In this document: positions 26,806 through 38,400 of the stretch, piece by piece
How the letters are laid out: each line of letters opens with the position of its first letter
Position numbering within the stretch: the first letter of the stretch is position 1
NCBI GenBank assembly: GCA_025499705.1
Contig: JAFMVE010000015.1
Span: 44,100-108,099, forward strand
Direction: 5' to 3'
Source: Carboxylicivirga caseinilyticus
Lineage (GTDB): Bacteria; Bacteroidota; Bacteroidia; Bacteroidales; Marinilabiliaceae
DNA length: 64,000 bases
The notes under the pieces: generated by a model
Seen by the model: only the letters and a program-made list of their open reading frames with translations
Database searches by the model: none
What the model was told of the DNA's origin: nothing
Position numbers and translations under genes: made by a program

Positions 26806-27243
26806 ATGATGAGAACAGCAGAGATACATACTGAAAAAGGCATTATGAAAGTAGAGTTCTACGAAAATGATGCCCCAAATACCGTTGATAATTTTGTGAA
26901 GTTAGCAAAGTCGGGATTTTATGATGGTTTGAATTTTCACAGGGTTATTCCTGATTTTGTTATTCAGGGAGGTTGTCCAGATGGCACTGGAGCTGGTGGA
27001 CCTGGGTATTCAATTGATTGTGAATTAACCGGAGATAATCAATATCATGATAAAGGCGTGCTATCAATGGCTCATGCTGGCCGTAATACAGGAGGATCAC
27101 AATTTTTTATCTGTCATAATAGAGAAAATACTCAGCATTTAGATCGTCAGCATACCTGTTTTGGTAAAGTTGTTGAAGGTTTGGATGTTATTGATGATAT
27201 TCGCCAGGGAGATAAAATTCTTAAGGTGGTAGTAAACGAGTAG
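26806..27243 (+). CDS. Cyclophilin-type peptidyl-prolyl isomerase
   Basis: A 145-residue single-domain cyclophilin without a signal peptide, so cytoplasmic. Active-site stretches are NFHRVIPDFVIQGG, the Gln/Phe of GGSQFFICH, and the HLDRQHTCFGKV region, the last with His/Leu in place of the Trp that governs cyclosporin binding in eukaryotes. It accelerates proline isomerisation during folding. Two ATGs are adjacent (26806 and 26809) and either could serve. It is followed after 23 bases by the DUF3127 gene and they share a terminator. Confidence 0.95.
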   Translation: MMRTAEIHTEKGIMKVEFYENDAPNTVDNFVKLAKSGFYDGLNFHRVIPDFVIQGGCPDGTGAGGPGYSIDCELTGDNQYHDKGVLSMAHAGRNTGGSQFFICHNRENTQHLDRQHTCFGKVVEGLDVIDDIRQGDKILKVVVNE

Positions 27244-27266
27244 TTTTTAAAAAAGATAGAAGAAAA

Positions 27267-27641
27267 ATGAATTTTGAGATTTCAGGTAATTTAATTGTTA
27301 AAGACGATACCGTAGATATTAGTGCCAGCTTCAAAAAGCGTGAGTTCGTTATTGAAGTTGTGAATGAGCGTAACTCAGACTGGAATGATTTCATTAAGTT
27401 TCAGTTAACACAAGATAAGTGTAGCTTGCTTGATCCTCTTCAATTGGGAGATAAAATAAAAGTTAGCTTCAATATCAGAGGTCGTAAATGGGAAAAAGAT
27501 GGTCGGGTTAATTATTTTTCTAACCTGGAAGCATGGAGAATTGAAAAGGAAGATGCAATGTTACCTCCTGATGCTCCTGCACCAAGTTTTTCAGAAGCAG
27601 AAATACCGCCAGCCGGACCTGATGAAGATTTACCATTCTAA
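27267..27641 (+). CDS. DUF3127 family protein with SSB-like C-terminal tip
   Basis: A 124-residue protein of the Bacteroidota family DUF3127. The body (about residues 1-95) is beta-rich with an OB-fold-like pattern (SGNLIV..., IKVSFNIRGRKWEKDG, YFSNLEAWRIE) reminiscent of single-stranded DNA-binding proteins. A Pro/Ala-rich linker follows, and the chain ends in DEDLPF, very close to the acidic DDIPF tip by which SSB recruits repair and replication proteins. Nucleic-acid binding is therefore a fair inference, not a demonstrated function. It is the second gene of the cyclophilin transcript. Confidence 0.85.
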   Translation: MNFEISGNLIVKDDTVDISASFKKREFVIEVVNERNSDWNDFIKFQLTQDKCSLLDPLQLGDKIKVSFNIRGRKWEKDGRVNYFSNLEAWRIEKEDAMLPPDAPAPSFSEAEIPPAGPDEDLPF

Positions 27642-27652
27642 GATAATATTCT

Positions 27653-27683
27653 GTCCTGAACCATCCGGTTCAGGACTTTTTTT
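27653..27683 (+). terminator. Strong Rho-independent terminator
   Basis: GTCCTGAACC-ATCC-GGTTCAGGAC followed by seven T, 12 bases past the DUF3127 stop. Confidence 0.92.
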
Positions 27684-27702
27684 ATAATCATAAACCATAA
27701 TT

Positions 27703-28803
27703 ATGCGTGCACTTTCAATATTCTTATTAACATTTGTTTATTTAGTTGTCAACGGGCAAAATTATTCTGATTCATTATCCCATCAGGAGGTGTATGAAGG
27801 TCGTATTGGTGTGAGTGAGGAAGATTTTCCTGTGTTATATTGGGCTGGTTCAGCCGTTAGTATAAAGTTTACAGGAACTGAGTTGGGTGTATCGTTAGAT
27901 GATGAGAAGGGTGATAATTTTTTTCAGGTTATTATCGACGGATATGAAGAGTTTCCTATTCTGATTGACTGTGAGAAGGGAGCGAAATATTATCAATTGG
28001 TTCATGGTTTGCCTGAGGGTACTCATATTGCAAAATTGACAAAGCGAACCGAACCCTGGGAAGGATCAACAATATTTAAAGGTTTTAAAGTGAATGGCGA
28101 AATAAAGCCAATGCCTGTTAATACGGATAAAAAATTAAAAATTGAGTTTTACGGCAATTCCATTACATCAGGAATGGGTAATGAAGACTTAAGTGATTAT
28201 GGCCGTCAGAATGGAAATCCAAGATTTAAAAATCATTACCTGTCGTATGCATCTATTGCAAGCAGAAAATTAGATGCTGAACATCGAAGTATATCTCTGA
28301 GTGGGATTGGTATTCTGGTGAGTTGGGATGCCTACATTATGCCTGAAATTTATAACCGTACCAATCCGTTTGATGAAACAAGTAAATGGGATTTTACGCA
28401 ATGGACACCTGATATTGTTGTGATAAATTTGTTTCAAAACGATAGCTGGCTGGTTGAAAAGCCTGAACATGAACAGTTCAAAAAACGTTTTAATGGCATA
28501 AAACCGGATGCTAAAACAATTATAAAGGCTCACCTGGAATTTGTAAAATCGATACGTAAAGAATATCCAAATGCCGAAATAATTTGTTCGTTAGGTAGTA
28601 TGGATGCAACCAGAGAAGGAAGTGCCTGGCCTGGATATGTCGAAGAGTCGGTAAAGAAACTTCAGAAGAAAGGAGATGAGAAATTGCATATGTTGTTTTT
28701 CCCTCATAATGGTCATCCTGCTCATCCAACTGTATTCCACGACTTTGATATGGCAGATCAGTTGGTTGAATTTATAAAAAATGAAATATTAAATAATAAA
28801 TAG
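27703..28803 (+). CDS. Secreted SGNH carbohydrate esterase, CE2-like
   Basis: A 366-residue exported esterase (signal peptide cleaved near VVNGQ). An N-terminal jelly-roll domain (about 20-135) precedes an SGNH hydrolase domain. In the latter the block I motif reads FYGNSITSG, with Asn before the nucleophile Ser instead of the usual Asp. An Asn in FQND forms block III, and the catalytic His lies in GHPAHPT. This two-domain order is typical of CE2 acetyl-xylan or endoglucanase-E-type esterases that remove acetyl groups from plant polysaccharides. The stop overlaps the start of the MFS gene, suggesting uptake of the released product. Confidence 0.85.
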   Translation: MRALSIFLLTFVYLVVNGQNYSDSLSHQEVYEGRIGVSEEDFPVLYWAGSAVSIKFTGTELGVSLDDEKGDNFFQVIIDGYEEFPILIDCEKGAKYYQLVHGLPEGTHIAKLTKRTEPWEGSTIFKGFKVNGEIKPMPVNTDKKLKIEFYGNSITSGMGNEDLSDYGRQNGNPRFKNHYLSYASIASRKLDAEHRSISLSGIGILVSWDAYIMPEIYNRTNPFDETSKWDFTQWTPDIVVINLFQNDSWLVEKPEHEQFKKRFNGIKPDAKTIIKAHLEFVKSIRKEYPNAEIICSLGSMDATREGSAWPGYVEESVKKLQKKGDEKLHMLFFPHNGHPAHPTVFHDFDMADQLVEFIKNEILNNK

Positions 28804-29960
28804 TGGAGAATCACAAAGGAAAATTTGAAACGGGCAAAGTTCTATTGCTGAGCGTTGCCCATTTCTTTCATGATGTTTACACTGCCTTTTTAGCTCCTTT
28901 ACTGCCTTATTTAAGAGAAAGTATGGGAATAAGTCTGACATTTGCAGGTATTCTTTCTGTTGTTCAGCGTTTGCCAACATTATTTAATCCATTTGTCGGA
29001 ATTTTAGCTGAAAGAACAAAGTCGCGGTATTTTGTCATTTTTACTCCAGCGGTAACAGCTGTTTCAATGAGTTTGATGGCAGTGGCTCCTCATAAAATTT
29101 TCCTTGTTTTATTAGTATTAATCAGCGGAATCAGTAGTTCCTTTTTTCATGTTCCGTCACCTGTTATGATGCGTAAAGTGTCAGGTAGCAGAATTGGTAT
29201 GGGCATGAGCTTTTACATGGTAGGAGGTGAGCTGGCCCGGTCAGTTGGCCCAATCGCTGTTGTGGGAGCAATTGAATTATGGGGTTTAAAAGGAATCACG
29301 TACTTTATCCCAACCGGAATACTGGCATCTGTTATGCTTTTTTTCAGATTAAGACGAATTTCGATAGCTGAAAGTATTCAAACCAATTCGAGCATGGAGT
29401 ACCTGAAAGTATTCCGAAAGTTCTTGCCTTTAATTTCTACAATTGCTTTGATACTTTTTTTCAGGGCAGCCATGAAGTCGGCCTTAACATTTTATCTGCC
29501 TGTTTATATTACCGGGCACGGTGATTCCAAAATATGGGCTGGTATTTCATTGTCTATTTTACAGGCTGCCGGAGTGGTTGGGACTATGTTTGCCGGAACA
29601 ATTTCTGATAAAATCGGTCGGAGAAGTATGATGGTAATTGCTACTTCTGCAGCTCCTGTTTTATTCTTTGGGTTTTTATATACTACCGGAGTATTACAGA
29701 TGGTATTTTTGGTTTTATGTGGTTTGTTTTTATTTGCAACCGGACCTGTATTTCTGGCTATTGTAAATGAATATAAAACAGAGCATCATAATTTTGTGAA
29801 TGCCGTATTTATGACATCTACCTTTTTGATTGGTGCTACAATGGTTATGATAGTTGGTGTTTTAGGCGATATTTTTACCCTCGAAACAACCTATCATATT
29901 GTTGGATTATTTGCATTCCTTGCAATACCATTTTCATTTCGTATTCCCAAAAAGCAATAA
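28803..29960 (+). CDS. Major facilitator superfamily transporter
   Basis: A 385-residue transporter with twelve predicted helices, and the loop between helices 2 and 3 carries the AERTKSRY version of the MFS motif A. The C-terminal half repeats it as SDKIGRR. It resembles the fosmidomycin-resistance (Fsr)-type branch, but the substrate is unknown. Translation starts at GTG in the sequence TAGTG, where the G of the upstream stop is the first base of this gene, so it is translationally coupled to the CE2-like esterase. It ends four bases before the convergent T9SS-type operon, with no terminator between. Confidence 0.88.
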   Translation: MENHKGKFETGKVLLLSVAHFFHDVYTAFLAPLLPYLRESMGISLTFAGILSVVQRLPTLFNPFVGILAERTKSRYFVIFTPAVTAVSMSLMAVAPHKIFLVLLVLISGISSSFFHVPSPVMMRKVSGSRIGMGMSFYMVGGELARSVGPIAVVGAIELWGLKGITYFIPTGILASVMLFFRLRRISIAESIQTNSSMEYLKVFRKFLPLISTIALILFFRAAMKSALTFYLPVYITGHGDSKIWAGISLSILQAAGVVGTMFAGTISDKIGRRSMMVIATSAAPVLFFGFLYTTGVLQMVFLVLCGLFLFATGPVFLAIVNEYKTEHHNFVNAVFMTSTFLIGATMVMIVGVLGDIFTLETTYHIVGLFAFLAIPFSFRIPKKQ

Positions 29961-29964
29961 CAAC

Positions 29965-31482
29965 TTATTTTTCAGTTAATACGATATTCACATTTATCTC
30001 ATCAGATGATTTCATCATTGTTGGTGAAATCGTATTAATCTCGTTTTCAAATAATTTTTTGCGACACAATAAGGTATAGGTAGTACTTTTACTTAAGTAG
30101 TAGGAAAATTCACCATTTTCATCGGTTATAACGCGTGTTTTAAAACCTCCTTTATTGTTGCTGATATCAACCCAAACGTCTTTTATTGGGGTATTATCTG
30201 TTGCGTTTGTAACAACTCCTTTTATCAAACAGTAGTCAAGCGGATCGTTAATTACAACACTATAAATATCATCACCTCCATTTCCTCCCGGGCGATTCGA
30301 AGAGAAGTATCCAAAGCTGTTTGTATTATCCAGAAAAAGGCAAAAATCATCAGCTGAAGTATTAACAGGATAACCCATGTTAAAGGCCTTTGCAAATTTA
30401 CCCTCTTTCGATTTGGCGAAAAACAAATCATATCCACCTAATCCCGGCAGGCCATCAGAAGTAAATGTAAGCGTTCCGTCTTCTGCCATAAAAGGAAACA
30501 TTTCATTACCAATTGTATTTATTGCTGGTCCCAGATTAACTGGTTTACTCAGGAAACCATCCTTAATTCTACTTACATATAAATCCATTCCACCATATCC
30601 TCCTGGCATGTCTGAACTATAGTAAATCAGCTGATTTTTTGAATCGATAAAAGCATGGGCTAAATTATAATTACCACTGAACAGATTAATTGGTTGTACT
30701 TTTCTGGACCAGTCTTTTCCGTGTTTATAAGCAATAAATAAATTTAAGACATTGACTTTTTTATCAACACTTTGGGTATTACGAGTCAAATAGGCAGTGT
30801 TGAAGTTACTGTCAAAACTGATGGGTCCATCGTTGTATCTTGAGTTAAGATTGTTGCTAAAGGGTTTGACTTCTTTTGAATTCCTTAATTCAGTTTCTTT
30901 AATTGCATATAGGTTATAAAAAGACTCGCCTGTTCTGATATCCTTATTTTTAGTAATTCCTGTAGCCGGACGATTAGATGAAAAAACAACCTTACCTTCG
31001 AGAATGGTAGGCCCGAATTCATCATATTTACTATTAAAGTCCAAATGATCAATCTTATAGCGCAATGAATCTGCTTTTAGCGTTTCGATATATGTTTTTA
31101 GGTCGCTAATTGCATGTTGATTTTCGCTATTATTTTGTGCGTAATACTTTTCAAGATAAATCTCAGCTTCATCGTACTGACGTTCCTTTTGAAGTTCGCG
31201 TGCAAGCAGGAAGTAATTGTTGTAATCAAACTCAGGATAATCGATCACTTTTTTAAAATATTCTACAGCCTTTTGGCTTTCTCCTAGTTTGCTATACGAT
31301 TTTGCGATCTGTAAAGTGCTGTAATATGTATGCTTGCCAGTTTTAAGTATGGCATTGTATTCTTTAATGGCACTTTTATAATTGAATTTATTAAAGTGGC
31401 CATCTGCTTTCTTTAACTCTTTTGATTGACTGGTTGCAATTAAAGAGACTAGACTTAATGTGATGATAAGAACTATTTTCAT
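29965..31482 (-). CDS. TPR-PD40-CarboxypepD_reg protein of the T9SS/PorP locus
   Basis: A 505-residue exported protein (signal peptide to about residue 18). TPR repeats occupy about residues 20-140 (FNKFNYKSAIKEYNAIL, SQKAVEYFKK). A PD40-type beta-propeller covers about 150-410 (FSSNRP, SSDMPGG, FTSDGLPGLGG, YFSSNRPGG). A CarboxypepD_reg-like beta domain covers about 420-500. Proteins of this layout usually end in an OmpA peptidoglycan-binding domain (PorE-like); that domain is absent here. It follows the PorP/SprF gene by two bases in the same operon as the giant adhesin and probably helps present or anchor it. Confidence 0.88.
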   Translation of the reverse strand: MKIVLIITLSLVSLIATSQSKELKKADGHFNKFNYKSAIKEYNAILKTGKHTYYSTLQIAKSYSKLGESQKAVEYFKKVIDYPEFDYNNYFLLARELQKERQYDEAEIYLEKYYAQNNSENQHAISDLKTYIETLKADSLRYKIDHLDFNSKYDEFGPTILEGKVVFSSNRPATGITKNKDIRTGESFYNLYAIKETELRNSKEVKPFSNNLNSRYNDGPISFDSNFNTAYLTRNTQSVDKKVNVLNLFIAYKHGKDWSRKVQPINLFSGNYNLAHAFIDSKNQLIYYSSDMPGGYGGMDLYVSRIKDGFLSKPVNLGPAINTIGNEMFPFMAEDGTLTFTSDGLPGLGGYDLFFAKSKEGKFAKAFNMGYPVNTSADDFCLFLDNTNSFGYFSSNRPGGNGGDDIYSVVINDPLDYCLIKGVVTNATDNTPIKDVWVDISNNKGGFKTRVITDENGEFSYYLSKSTTYTLLCRKKLFENEINTISPTMMKSSDEINVNIVLTEK

Positions 31483-31484
31483 AC

Positions 31485-32426
31485 TTAAAAATACCTTGGA
31501 TTTTGTACTTTCCCTTTTGTGAAATTCAATTCATATGAAATCATGATTTCATGAGTTCCATTGTTGTAATTTCTAAATTCGTTATTGGTCATGTCATATG
31601 CATATCCAATTCTGAATTGTGGAGTAAATTGATATTGTAAGATGCCACCAAAGGAATCACTCATCCTGTACATAGCACCTACCCATAGTTTTTCTTTAAA
31701 TAAAAAATTAAGATTGGCATCTAATGATAATGGTGCTGCTTGTGTAAAGCGGGATAATATCGTTGGCTTCACCTTTACTTCTTCTCCCAGAGAGAAAACA
31801 AATCCAGCTGAAGCAAAATAGTGTCTTACTTCTGCACCAGCCTGACCCAGGATTTCAATATCTCCGTTTACCAATTTGTTTTCCATCAGTTTTGGTATCG
31901 AAACACCAAAAAAGTATTTGTCAGAATACCAATAAAGTCCGAAACCAAAATTGGGTAAATATTTGCTGGTTAAACCAATGTTAGTCAAAGCCGGGTCGTT
32001 GGGTGAAGCCAGCAGCAGTTGAGCAACATCTAACTGAAAATGATTGAATCCTCCTTTTAGCCCAAATGAGAGATGACTGTTTTCAGAGGTTCTGATGCGG
32101 TAGGCATAATCAAAATAAACACCTGTTTGATTCGCAGGTGATAATTTATCATGAATGATGCTCATACCCAGGCCAATGTTCCCTAATGGCATATGACCAG
32201 TAATTGTTTGGGTTGTAGGTGCTCCTTCAAATCCTACCCATTGATGACGGGATAAAGCCATAATACTGGTTGTACCTCTGGAGCCTGCATAGGCAGGATT
32301 AAAAGCCAGCGTATTAAACATGTATTGAGTATACAATGGGTCCTGTTGAGCCTTGGTTTCTTTTATTTGTGTACATAGTAATAAAAGAATCATGAATAGG
32401 GGTCTTATATATTTTTGAAAGTACAT
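31485..32426 (-). CDS. PorP/SprF family type IX secretion membrane protein
   Basis: A 313-residue outer-membrane protein with a signal peptide (cleavage near TKAQ). The mature N-terminus QQDPLYTQYMFN...FNPAYAGSRG is the diagnostic PorP/SprF signature, and the rest is a beta-barrel of 12-14 strands. PorP/SprF proteins bind T9SS substrates of the type-B (gliding-motility C-terminal) class and hold them on the surface. It sits directly after the gene for such a substrate, which is strong evidence that the two are partners. Confidence 0.95.
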   Translation of the reverse strand: MYFQKYIRPLFMILLLLCTQIKETKAQQDPLYTQYMFNTLAFNPAYAGSRGTTSIMALSRHQWVGFEGAPTTQTITGHMPLGNIGLGMSIIHDKLSPANQTGVYFDYAYRIRTSENSHLSFGLKGGFNHFQLDVAQLLLASPNDPALTNIGLTSKYLPNFGFGLYWYSDKYFFGVSIPKLMENKLVNGDIEILGQAGAEVRHYFASAGFVFSLGEEVKVKPTILSRFTQAAPLSLDANLNFLFKEKLWVGAMYRMSDSFGGILQYQFTPQFRIGYAYDMTNNEFRNYNNGTHEIMISYELNFTKGKVQNPRYF

Positions 32427-32449
32427 CGTTCTTTTTGATTAAGGATCGG

Positions 32450-35400
32450 TTATTTTTTTAGATACACAGTGCCTTTAATTACTCTTCCACTTGATAGTTT
32501 AAACACATAGAAGTAGGTTCCTTCAGGTAATTCATCACTTCCCATAGAGCTAACTGACGATTTTCCATCCCATGAATTGTCGTAGTTTTTCATATGGTAT
32601 ATCTGTGCTCCCCAACGGTTGAAAATAAATAATTCATTGTTATCAAATTCTTCTGTTCCAATACCCGGAATCACAAAGTAATCATCATATCCATCCCCGT
32701 TAGGTGAGAATACTTCAGGTATATTATCAGGAGCTTTTTCAATGGTTATATGTACTCTGGCTCCCGAGATAGCTCCAGTTCCATCTTCCAGAATATAATC
32801 AACAACTTCCTCTGAACAACCACAATTGTATGGAGCTGTATAATTTAGTGTTCTTCTATCAGAGAGCATAATGGCTGTCCCCTTAATACTTGGAGTATAA
32901 GTGGCTATTCGGGCCCATATTAAATCAGGACTTTCAATGTCAGTATCATTTAAGGTGACATCTAATTCGATGGTTTCACCTTCAAGCACTGTAATATAAT
33001 CATCTTTGGGTGCCGGAGCATCGTTTACTGAATTTATTACGATAAAGATTGTATCAACAGCACATATAGAAGCTTCATTACAAATTTGATAAACGATTGT
33101 GTCTTTACCGTAATAATTTTCATCCGGAACATAGACTATTTGAGAATTGGAGATATTAAGATTATATGAGCCGTTAAAAGGTCCTTCTATAATGGTCAGA
33201 GTTGATGGATCCAAAGCACTGTTTGGACTTGAATCATTATCCAGTGGGTATATACTTACAGAACCATCTTCGTCTAAATCAATATAATCACTTGTAGTTA
33301 CAGGTGTAAAGTCCTGAGAAGTTATGGTGATATACACTGTTGCCTGAGCACATTCTCCTTCACCATCACAAATCTCATATGAGTATTGATCTGTTCCATC
33401 AAAATTGGTTTCAGGTGTATAAATAATGTATCCTGTTCCGTTTTCAACCTGAACCGAACCATTTTGCGGTTGACTGATTATGTTGATCGAATTAAGGTTA
33501 AGATTGTCTTCAACATCGTAATCGTTGCTTGCAACATTAGTTCTTACAGAACCATTGCCTATTCCTGAATCATTATCATCTTCAGCAACCGGAGCATCAT
33601 TTACGGAATTAATGGTGATAGTAACAGTTGCTGTCGCACACAATTCTGTATCATCACAAATTTGATAAGTAAAGCTATCAGAACCATTAAAATCCTGGTT
33701 AGGAGTATACGTTATTTCTCCGTTATTAATTGCCAGATTTCCGTTGGAAGCTTCCGATGCAATTGAAAGACTACTGATATTTATATCATTATCATTGTCG
33801 TAATCATTTAACAGGACATCCATTACAACCGCCACGTCCTCATCCGTTGTATAACTATCTGCAATGGCAACAGGTGAATCAGCAACAGTAGTAACGGTTA
33901 AATAAACGGTAGCTGTACCAGAACCTCCTATACTATCAGTCACCTGATAAGTAAAAGAATCGTCACCATTAAAATTATCATTTGGAGTGTATTGAATTCT
34001 GCCGCAACCAATTTTTAAGGTTGTTCCGTGTGTTGGTCTTGTAATAACTGTAACAGAGCAACTATCTATGTTATTTTCCAAATCGGTATCATTTGCTAAA
34101 ACATAGATGACTATCGGTGTTTCTTCCTGTGTTTGAACGTTATCATCTACCGGTGTAGGGGCATCATTAACAGGGGTTACCGTAATGCTAACACTTGCTT
34201 CACTTGAATCACCACTCTCATCACTAACCGAATAACTAAAGGAATCTGTTCCATTGAAATCAGATGTTGGTGTATAGGTAATGGTGTAATCAACGGTATT
34301 GATATTAACGGCACCATTCAAAGGTTGATCAACTATTTGCAGGGTTGATGGAGCGATTGCATCATCAATATCGGAATCGTTATCCAAAACATTTATTGTC
34401 ACTGGTGAATCTTCAGCAGTTGTTTCTGCATCATTTTCCAATGTTGGTGCATCGTTGACCGGATTAATGGTTATGGAAACATTTGCCTGTGATTTATAAC
34501 CATCTGTATCTGAAACTTCATAAGAGAAATTATCTGATCCAAAGAAATTGAGATTAGGTGTATATCTAATTGTTCCATCATCATTTATTAGAACTGATCC
34601 ATTTGATGGTTTTGGGGGATCTGTTGAAACAAGACTAACACTAGATGGATCAATATTATTTTGAAGATCTGTGTCATTTAATAAAACATTAAATGTTGTG
34701 GGAGAGTCTTCATTTATTGTAAATTGATCATTAATAGCTATCGGAGCCTGATTAGAGACTTGAATGGTAATAGTTCCATCATTACTTGATACGCCTGATT
34801 TATCTTGAATAATAACAGAAAAGCTATCAGACCCAGTGAAACCATTGTATGGTTTATATATGATAATAGTATCTTGAATATTAATCTCAACAATACCATT
34901 AGTTGAACTAATTAATCCCAGTGTAATACTATTAATATCTATATCTCCTTCTTTATTATCTTCAGTAGCACCAGGTATGTTGTTGTCGTCATCCCATGCT
35001 ATGTCTAATATTTTGATAGTATCACTTGTATTCTCACGAGTTGAAAAGGTTGTATTATTTATGACTGGAGCATCGTTAATATTAGTTACTAAAATTTCAA
35101 AACCGATATACCTTGTTACTGTATTATCATTTAATCTTAATAAAACAGGTGAGCTTTTAACATCTTTATCAGTTGGAGTACCTGTAATAAGAGCCGTTCC
35201 ATCACCATTGTCGGATATTGTTAACCATGCAGGTAAGGTTGATGCACTAATATTTACAATATCTCCATCATCATCTCGTGTAGTAACAGTATAGTTATAT
35301 TCGGTATCTTCTGTAGCTGTTGTCAGATGTGTTGAAGTAATAACAGGAGCATCATTGACATTGCTTACTGTTATTTCAAAATTCTGAAATGTTGCTGTGG

Positions 35401-38400
35401 TACCATCAAAAGCTCTTAATGACACCGCGTGTGTGCCAACTTCATTATTTGTAGGAGTACCACTTAATTGAGCCTGCCCGTTTGTAACACTCGAAAAATT
35501 AATCCATGAAGGTAATGTTGTAGCTGAAATGGTAAGGTTGTCATTATCATCATCAGTTACCGTAATATTATATAAATACGGAGAATCTTCAGTTGCCTGC
35601 GTTATGCCAGTTGATGAAAATACAGGAGCATCATTTGTGTTGGCAACAGTTATAGAGAAAGAATGGTCAACAGTTGTAAATCTGTCCGTAGCCCTGATAG
35701 TTATGCTATATGGGCTGTTCTCAACGTGTTCGTTAAGAGGTGTGCCTGTTAACAATGCCGTACCATCTCCATTATCAGTAAAACCTAACCACGACGGAAT
35801 TTGTATTGCAGCGAGAGATGCAATATCTCCGTCAGCGTCAGAAGTTATTATGTTGTATGAATATATTTCATCTTCGTTAATGGTTGTAATAGGTGTTGAT
35901 GTGAAAACAGGAGCCGTGTCATCTTCAATAACATTTACTGTTAATGTTTTACTTATGTTATGATAGCTGGCTGCACTACCTGCGTTAGTAACTGATATTG
36001 AAATGGAGGTGGTTTCATTGTTTATATCATCATCCTGTACCCCAGAAACTACTATTTGTTGAGGTATATTCCAGTTGGCAGTTGAAAAAGTTATTGATGC
36101 AGTACTTAGACTTGCAATATTGGTATCGTCGCTTACCAGATTAATGATGACAGGACTAACAGGTTGAGCCGTTAAGGTGATTGAAAATGATGAGGTACTT
36201 CCTTCGGTAACACTTAAAGGAGAAGGTATGATTGTCAAGTCTGAAACATCATCGTCTTCAATGTTAACAGTAACCACTTTATCGTCAATTGTTGTAAAAT
36301 CAGCATCGCTTGATGCATTTACACTTAAGGTTACACTTACTGTTTCATCGTTACTGTCAGAATCAGTTACTCCACCCACTATTACTGTTTGAGCAGTGTT
36401 CCAATTGGCATTGGTAAAGGTTAATGAGTTTTGCGAAACTGAGGCAGCATTGGCATCAGCCGTCGCAATATTGATGATAACATTATTTGTTGGTTGAGCT
36501 GCCAGAGTTACAGTAAATGAGCTGGTACTACCTTCTGGTATTGTTAAGGATGTTGTTGAGATTAAAAAGTCGGGTGAGTCATTGTCAGTGATTGTTACAT
36601 TAACCTGCTGATCATCGAGGTTTATAAATGATGCATCACTGCCCGATTCTACTGATGCAGTAATAGTTAATACTTCATCAATAACATTGTTATCTTCCAA
36701 TCCAGCAATGGTAGCTGTTTGTGTTTGATTCCAGTTGCCTGAGTTAAAAGTAACAGATGATGGCGATATACTTCCCGAATTTGAATTTGAGCTTGTTAAA
36801 GTTATGGTGACAGGGTTTACCGGTTCTGCGGTAAGGACGATGTTAAAAGTTCCGCTAGTTCCTTCATCTACATTTATTTCAGATTCTGACAAGGTAAATC
36901 CAGCAGAGTCATCATCATTGATTATTACACTTACCGTCTTACTAATATCATTGAAGTCAGTGTCGCTGTTATCATTGTCAACAATTACGGATATATTAAC
37001 TGATTCATTGTTTGAATCAGCATCATTGATTGCGTTAACTGTGATAGTTTGAGGAGTAGCCCAATTGTCAGTGGTAAAGGTCAGAGTGCTTTCATCGACA
37101 GTTGCGGCGCCTTCATCTGAACTCGTTAACTGAATAACAACATCACTTGATGGTTCAGCCAGAAGAACAACACTAAATGATTGACTACTGGTTTCATTAA
37201 TTTCTAAAGATGTTGGTGTTACAGAGAAATCCGGGGTGTCGTTTTCGGTGATGATTACAGTAATTGTTTTATCCTGTAACCCTGAATAGCCTGAATCACT
37301 TCCGGAACCAACCGATGCTGTTATTGTAACAGATTCATTAATTACATTATCATCTTCAAGAGCTGTAATGGAAATTGTCTGTGCCTGATTCCAATTGCTG
37401 TTGTCAAAAACTATCTGATTATTTGAAAGTGATAGAGCTTCTGTATTGTTGCTTCCTAAATCAATTGTAACCGAGTTAGTTGGGGCTGCTGTTAGTACCA
37501 CTGTAAAGTTGGCAGAGTTTCCTTCAGTAATATTAATTTCCGATGCAGATAGAACAAAATTAGCTGATTCGTTATCAGAGACATTAATGGTTAATGTTTT
37601 ATCTGATATGATGAAATCAGGATCACTTGAGCCGTCTATTGAAAGGGTTACTATAGCTGTTTCATCAACAGCATCATCATCTTCAAGGCCTGTAACCACA
37701 ATTTGTTGAGCAGTACTCCAATTTTCAGTTTTGAAAGTTAATGGAGTTAGATCAAAACTGGCAGCAGCCGTATTATCATTCGAAAGGTTAATAACTACAT
37801 CATTGGTTGGTTGAGCAGATAAAACAACTGAGAATGATCCTGTACCACCTTCTGTTAAACTCAATGGCGAAGGTGAAACAGTATAATCAGCAATGTCATT
37901 GTCTGTAACTGTAATACTAATTTCCTTATTATCCAGATTAATAAAGGAAGCATCACTTCCATCTGAAACAGTTGCAGTAATAGTTGCTGATTCGTCGGTA
38001 AGATTATTGTCGTTTAATGCGGTAATGGTAACTGTTTGAGCTGTATTCCAGTTGCTTGCTGTAAAAGTTAAGCTGTTAGGAGTTGTGGTTGCTGCGGCAG
38101 TATTATTACTTGATAAATTTATGGTTACCGGGTCAATAGGTTGGGCGGCAAGCCATACGGTGAAAGCCACTTGTGTTCCTTCTGTAATAATTAAGGCTGT
38201 TGACGATAACTCAAAATCTGCTATATCATCATCAGTAACATTCGCAGTTAATGTTTTGATAAGATTATCAAATTGATCATCACTATTGGCATTATCAACA
38301 CTGGCCGTAATTGTCACTGTTTCATTAATAACATCGTTATCGTTTATGGCGCTTATTGTGACTGTCTGAGGATTTGCCCAATTACTTTCAGTAAATGTTA

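Noticed and set aside
35529..35963. Plus-strand open frames of 70-145 codons antisense to the giant adhesin (also near 36735, 38502 and 39177)
   Set aside because: They recur in register with the coding repeats on the other strand, are rich in Ser/Val/Thr with no domain, and lack promoters. They are mirror images of the repeat codons.
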